Position numbers and translations under genes: made by a program. Source: Actinomycetota bacterium (lineage in GTDB: Bacteria; Actinomycetota; Actinomycetes; Actinomycetales; Microbacteriaceae). Taken from it: DNA of 64,000 bases. The notes beneath the pieces are model-generated. The model did no database searches, was not told where the DNA came from, and worked only from the letters and a program-made list of their open reading frames with translations. The DNA is taken from positions 310,001 through 374,000 of the forward strand of contig JAIUPK010000002.1 of the NCBI GenBank assembly GCA_020160915.1, read 5' to 3'. Within the stretch, counting starts at the first letter, position 1, and the number at the start of each line of letters is the position of its first letter. Shown here piece by piece: positions 60,457-64,000 of this stretch.

Positions 60457-60554
60457 CCCCAGAACACGGCAACCCCCGTTCTGGGGCATGTACCCCGAAT
60501 TGTCCTCCGATATGTTTGGGGAGGCAGCCCGATGCCGTACCCCATTCTGAGGGG
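60457..60554. promoter_or_regulatory. Three ACCCC/GGGG inverted repeats upstream of the surface-protein gene
   Basis: CCCCAGAAC (60457-60465) with GTTCTGGGG (60478-60486), perfect 9-bp arms. TACCCC (60491) with GGGGA (60518). ACCCCATTCTGAGGGG (60539-60554). All lie in the 157-nt region before ATG 60591 and share the ACCCC...GGGG theme, suggesting a regulator with several sites, or a structured leader. Confidence 0.45.
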
Positions 60555-60590
60555 CAGTTTCGGCGGTGCCGACCTGACCTGGGGGATGAC

Positions 60591-63500
60591 ATGTTCGGCA
60601 AGGGCACGGCGCGCGCGAAGTCGCGCGGCAAGTGGTGGCAGTGGGGCAAGGCCCATGCGGCCGTAGCGACGGCGGTCGTCGCCGCTCTCCTGGTGCCGAC
60701 CACAGGCAGCCTCTCGGCCTCGGCCGCCGATCTGCAGCCGGTGCTCATCGAGATCTCCAAGACGGCCACGCCCGCGGCCCCGCAGGCGCTCATCCCGGGC
60801 GAGCAGGTCGTCTTCGACATCGAGGTCAGCTGCTCGTCGACCGACACCGACTGTGTCGGCATGAAGGTCACCGATCCCCTGCCTACGCCGCTGACCCTCG
60901 TGTCGGTCAGCCCGTCTCTGTCGTACACCGTGGTGCAGACCGGCAACTCGTTCGTCGCGAGCTTCACTGACGTGCTCGACGAGGGGGTCGGCCTCAGAGC
61001 CGGTGCCACGGTCAGCCTTCAGGTGATCGCGGCGGTGCCGAACAACGTCGACGCCAGCTTCAACGGCCAGACCGTCACCAATACGGCGACCGTCACCGTG
61101 GACAACCCCACCGTGCCGGAGAGCACCCTCTCCGACACTGCCGACGTGCTCCTGTCGATTCCGCTCGACCTGGAGTCGACGATCTCCAAGACCGTCACGC
61201 CGAACTCGGTTGTCGGCCTGCCCAACACCGTCGTCAACTTCGACCTCAGCGCGACCAACACCTCCAACACGGCGGTCGACAAGCTCATCATCGAGGACCC
61301 GGCCGAGTCGGCCTCCAACGCGTTCGACTACCTCGTGGTCACGGGTCTCACCAACGTCACCTTCCCGAGCGGTGCGAACCGAGTGCAGGTCGACTGGTAC
61401 AACGGCATCACCTGGACCTTGGGCAGCCCCGCCGCCACGGCGACCCTTCCCGGTAACCTCTCCCTGGTCAAGGGCCTGCGTCTGACGTTCACCAACTCGG
61501 GGTCGACGAAGATCGCCGCCGGCGCGACCGGATCGTTCCGCATCGCCACGAAGACGACGGCCGCCGTGAGCAACATCATCGGCACATTCAACGGCTCCAA
61601 CCTCGCGTCGTCTCAGGTGCGCCTGGGCGTCGACTCGAACACGCGAGTGCTTGCCACTGCGCCGTTCGCGATCCGCGCGGCATCCGTGGCCCCCGGGGCC
61701 ACGAAGGACTTCGAGCCGAACGTCATCATCGGCGGGCAGAACACGACGGTGACCCTCGGAGGATCCAACGGCGGCGACTTCGCCATCAACCGCATGACCA
61801 TTACCGAGCCCAAGCCAGGCTCGACGTCGATGACCGATCAGGGCATCGCGTTCAGCGCGTGGAAGCCGCTCGACATCCAATGGCCGTCCGGCGCGACACT
61901 GGTCGAGGTCACCTACCTCTACGCGACCACGGGCTACGGGACCCCGGTCACCACGGACACGGTCGGCACCCTGCCTGCGCCGCTCGCAGGTGACACTGTG
62001 CTCGGCTTCATCGTCGAGTTCACCGGCACCATGGCACCGGGTGCCTACGCGACTCTGCCGTTCGTGGCGACGACGTCGACCGCCGTGGGCAGCGACGTCA
62101 CCACGACCGACACGGTGACGGTCGAGGTCGAGACTCCCGCGGGTGCCACCGCGACCGCCGACGCATCCGACACGCTCACCCGCCGGTCGTCGCGGGTCGA
62201 CACCACAGTGCGCAAGATCATCTCGCCGGACACCATCTATGCAACTCCCGGTGCGACCGCGCTGCTCACGCTGCCCGCGCAGGTCGCGCCGCTTCCGCCG
62301 GCCGTCGTGAACTCGACCGTCGGCGCCAAGACGCTCGTTGTGCGCGACGACGACGCCGGATTCTGGGCCAAGTTCGACCCGAAGTCGATCATCGCCACCG
62401 ACGTGCCCGTCAACTCCACGCTGACGGTCAAGGGCTACAACGGTTCGACGTGGAGCGACATCGCGGGTGGGGTCGGAATCGTCGGGCCGGCGACCCTGAA
62501 CCTCACGCTGCCGGCGGGCCTGCAGGGTCTCGAGTTCACGTTCGTGCCGACCGACCCCGATTCGGTGCTGCCGCCCGGCTTCAACGTGCAGCCCAACGTG
62601 CGGGTCGTGCTGCGCGCGAGCGAGCGCGGTACCGGCAACCCGATCATCGATCCGGCTGCGACCGACCCGGTCGTGGTGGCCAACACGGTCGTCTCCGAGG
62701 TCACCAATCCCATCGCTACGCCGTCATTCGCGACGGACTCCGCGGTCGCCGACATCACCCTGCTCCCCGTGCCTGCGGGCGGCCCCGGCCTCATCGACAA
62801 GAACTGGCAGAAGGACGAGGTGCTCGCTCGCTCGAACGAGCAGGCTCGCCTCGGCATCTCCTGGGGAACCGGTGGCGTCCAGTACCCCTCGGTGGTGATC
62901 ACCGACACCGCGGATGACCCGTCAGCACCCACCTGGGACGTCGCCGACACCGTGTTCGAGGCCTTCGATCTCGTCTCCATCCCGCAGATCACCTCGGGCA
63001 TGGACGCGTACCTGAAGTACGACGCCATCCAGTCCGTAGAGTTCTACATCCCGGGTACCGGCTGGACGCCGGCCGAGGGCAACCCCTGCGCCGCCAGCGG
63101 CGGCACAGCGTGCTACGGTCGCTTCCCCGGGTACACGCTCTCGCCGTTCGAGCGTGACAACGCCGTGGGCGTGCGCTTCGTCGTCATCGAGAACCCGAAC
63201 CGCGCGAACCCCTCGTCGAGCACACCCGATGCCCCGGCCAAGGGCTCCGGCGTCGCCTCGTCCGTGTTCACCGACCGTCGACTCGACCTCGTCTTCGAGG
63301 TGCGTGACGACCGTCGCTCCAACGGTGACCCCGTGCTCGGCCTCACTCGTGAGACCCTGTACAACACCTCGGAGTTCGGCCAGGTGCTCAACAATGCCCG
63401 TGTCGCGATGCGCGACGCCACCAACGCCGTCGTCACCGAGGGCGTCGCCGCCGACACGATCCTCATCCTGGACCGTCCCATCGGCGTCACGACATCGAAG

Positions 63501-64000
63501 GACTGGTCGGGTGGGCCGCTCGGCATTCCGCCGGTCGGCACCGACCCGCAGTACTACCCGACCGCGCGGATGACGCTGACCGCGACGAACAACTCCGTCA
63601 CGCGAGTCGACCACCTCGACCTCGCGGAGCCGACCGAGGGCACGCAACCGTTCGACTTCGTCAACCTCTCCGACATCGTGTCGATCACGGTGCCCGGCGG
63701 CACCACCACAACGACAGTGATCCTCACGCGCGGAGTGACCCCGACGACGTACTCGCTCAGCCAGGCGCTCGCGCTCACCGAGGCGCAGCTCGCCGACGTG
63801 ACGGGAATCCAGGTCATCCACGAGGGCCGCATCGACTCGAGTGCGTCGACCGTCGTCGTCCTCGACACGCGCCTGCGTGAGCTGGTGCGCGGCACTGCGA
63901 CGCCCGTGAGCGTCATTGAGGGCAGCCCCATCGACAACATCGTGACCGCGACGGTGCGGGATGCCGGCGGCACGACCGTCGTCGCCCCCGGTGTTGACAA
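60591..64000 (+). CDS. Giant exported surface protein with DUF11-like repeats, N-terminal 1136 residues; cut by window edge
   Basis: Open frame from ATG 60591 to the window edge. A long basic signal region (about 1-46: MFGKGTARAKSRGKWWQWGK, a hydrophobic core AAVATAVVAALLVP, ending SASAA) precedes repeated beta-sandwich domains. The first resembles DUF11 or isopeptide-forming Ig-like repeats: ISKTATPAAPQALIPGEQVV, FDIEVSCSSTDTDCVGMKVT. A second copy begins ISKTVTPNSVVGLPNTVVNF, and TVRKIISPDTIYATPGAT starts another. Cys pairs occur in two places. The protein is very rich in Thr, Val and Asp. It probably forms part of the cell surface; sorting signal and full length lie outside the window. Confidence 0.85.
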   Translation, partial: MFGKGTARAKSRGKWWQWGKAHAAVATAVVAALLVPTTGSLSASAADLQPVLIEISKTATPAAPQALIPGEQVVFDIEVSCSSTDTDCVGMKVTDPLPTPLTLVSVSPSLSYTVVQTGNSFVASFTDVLDEGVGLRAGATVSLQVIAAVPNNVDASFNGQTVTNTATVTVDNPTVPESTLSDTADVLLSIPLDLESTISKTVTPNSVVGLPNTVVNFDLSATNTSNTAVDKLIIEDPAESASNAFDYLVVTGLTNVTFPSGANRVQVDWYNGITWTLGSPAATATLPGNLSLVKGLRLTFTNSGSTKIAAGATGSFRIATKTTAAVSNIIGTFNGSNLASSQVRLGVDSNTRVLATAPFAIRAASVAPGATKDFEPNVIIGGQNTTVTLGGSNGGDFAINRMTITEPKPGSTSMTDQGIAFSAWKPLDIQWPSGATLVEVTYLYATTGYGTPVTTDTVGTLPAPLAGDTVLGFIVEFTGTMAPGAYATLPFVATTSTAVGSDVTTTDTVTVEVETPAGATATADASDTLTRRSSRVDTTVRKIISPDTIYATPGATALLTLPAQVAPLPPAVVNSTVGAKTLVVRDDDAGFWAKFDPKSIIATDVPVNSTLTVKGYNGSTWSDIAGGVGIVGPATLNLTLPAGLQGLEFTFVPTDPDSVLPPGFNVQPNVRVVLRASERGTGNPIIDPAATDPVVVANTVVSEVTNPIATPSFATDSAVADITLLPVPAGGPGLIDKNWQKDEVLARSNEQARLGISWGTGGVQYPSVVITDTADDPSAPTWDVADTVFEAFDLVSIPQITSGMDAYLKYDAIQSVEFYIPGTGWTPAEGNPCAASGGTACYGRFPGYTLSPFERDNAVGVRFVVIENPNRANPSSSTPDAPAKGSGVASSVFTDRRLDLVFEVRDDRRSNGDPVLGLTRETLYNTSEFGQVLNNARVAMRDATNAVVTEGVAADTILILDRPIGVTTSKDWSGGPLGIPPVGTDPQYYPTARMTLTATNNSVTRVDHLDLAEPTEGTQPFDFVNLSDIVSITVPGGTTTTTVILTRGVTPTTYSLSQALALTEAQLADVTGIQVIHEGRIDSSASTVVVLDTRLRELVRGTATPVSVIEGSPIDNIVTATVRDAGGTTVVAPGVD

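Overview
High-GC actinobacterial chromosome segment, most probably from a member of the Microbacteriaceae. Supporting signs are the GC-rich codon usage, frequent GTG starts, many genes with a TAnnnT -10 box exactly 6-7 nt before the start codon (leaderless transcripts), LAXTG-type sortase sorting signals, dispersed short palindromes of the GGTTTCGATACGC/CTACTCAACC kind, and the gene content (fused cydDC, DUF3052, DUF1684, DUF4916, LCP protein). There is no prophage, CRISPR array or rRNA. Both ends cut a gene: phosphoglucomutase on the left and a very large exported surface protein on the right.

Layout. 0-7.7 kb: pgm (partial), pheA, a DUF559 gene flanked by two copies of a 58-nt palindrome, a lipid/diacylglycerol kinase, serS-HAD hydrolase, an LCP cell-wall ligase and two tRNA-Ser genes (TGA, GCT). 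7.7-9.7 kb: SRPBCC-ArsR-GNAT operon and a DUF1801 protein. 9.6-15.1 kb: a duplicated divergent module of AMP-forming ligase plus LAXTG surface protein (beta-helix, then YVTN propeller). 15.1-22.5 kb: four-gene ABC export operon (two giant FtsX-type permeases, two ATPases). 22.5-27.0 kb: propionate (2-methylcitrate cycle) operon gntR-prpD-prpB-prpC, with a short repeat element inserted between prpD and prpB. 27-29 kb: small secreted and membrane proteins, including a 21-codon ORF with a perfect Shine-Dalgarno sequence.

28.9-41 kb looks like a low-oxygen/redox block: a flavin-binding PPOX-fold protein diverges from cydA-cydB-cydDC (cytochrome bd and its assembly exporter), followed by phosphoketolase and a tandem universal stress protein, then a DevS/DosT-like double-GAF histidine kinase and its NarL-type response regulator. 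Three copies of a GGGACCTTnnnCCC box lie in the two divergent promoters of this block, which suggests the kinase/regulator pair controls its neighbours as DosSR does in mycobacteria. Next comes a guanidine-III riboswitch with an SMR guanidinium exporter, placed between the regulator gene and a duplicated scrap of that regulator's 3' end.

41.5-51.2 kb: small membrane proteins, DUF3052, an ECF sigma factor with a membrane partner, three tandem SNase-like exported proteins, an OmpR-type two-component system, two Pro-rich exported proteins, ApbE and a ferric-reductase-like flavocytochrome. 51.2-60.4 kb: Nei-type glycosylase with Lhr helicase (whose coding sequence has absorbed several palindromic repeats in frame), esterase, Nudix-like protein, DEAD-box RNA helicase with a long leader, and DUF1684. 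60.6 kb to the end: the surface protein.

Coordinates and translations were read by eye; domain names come from recognised motifs, not from database searches.
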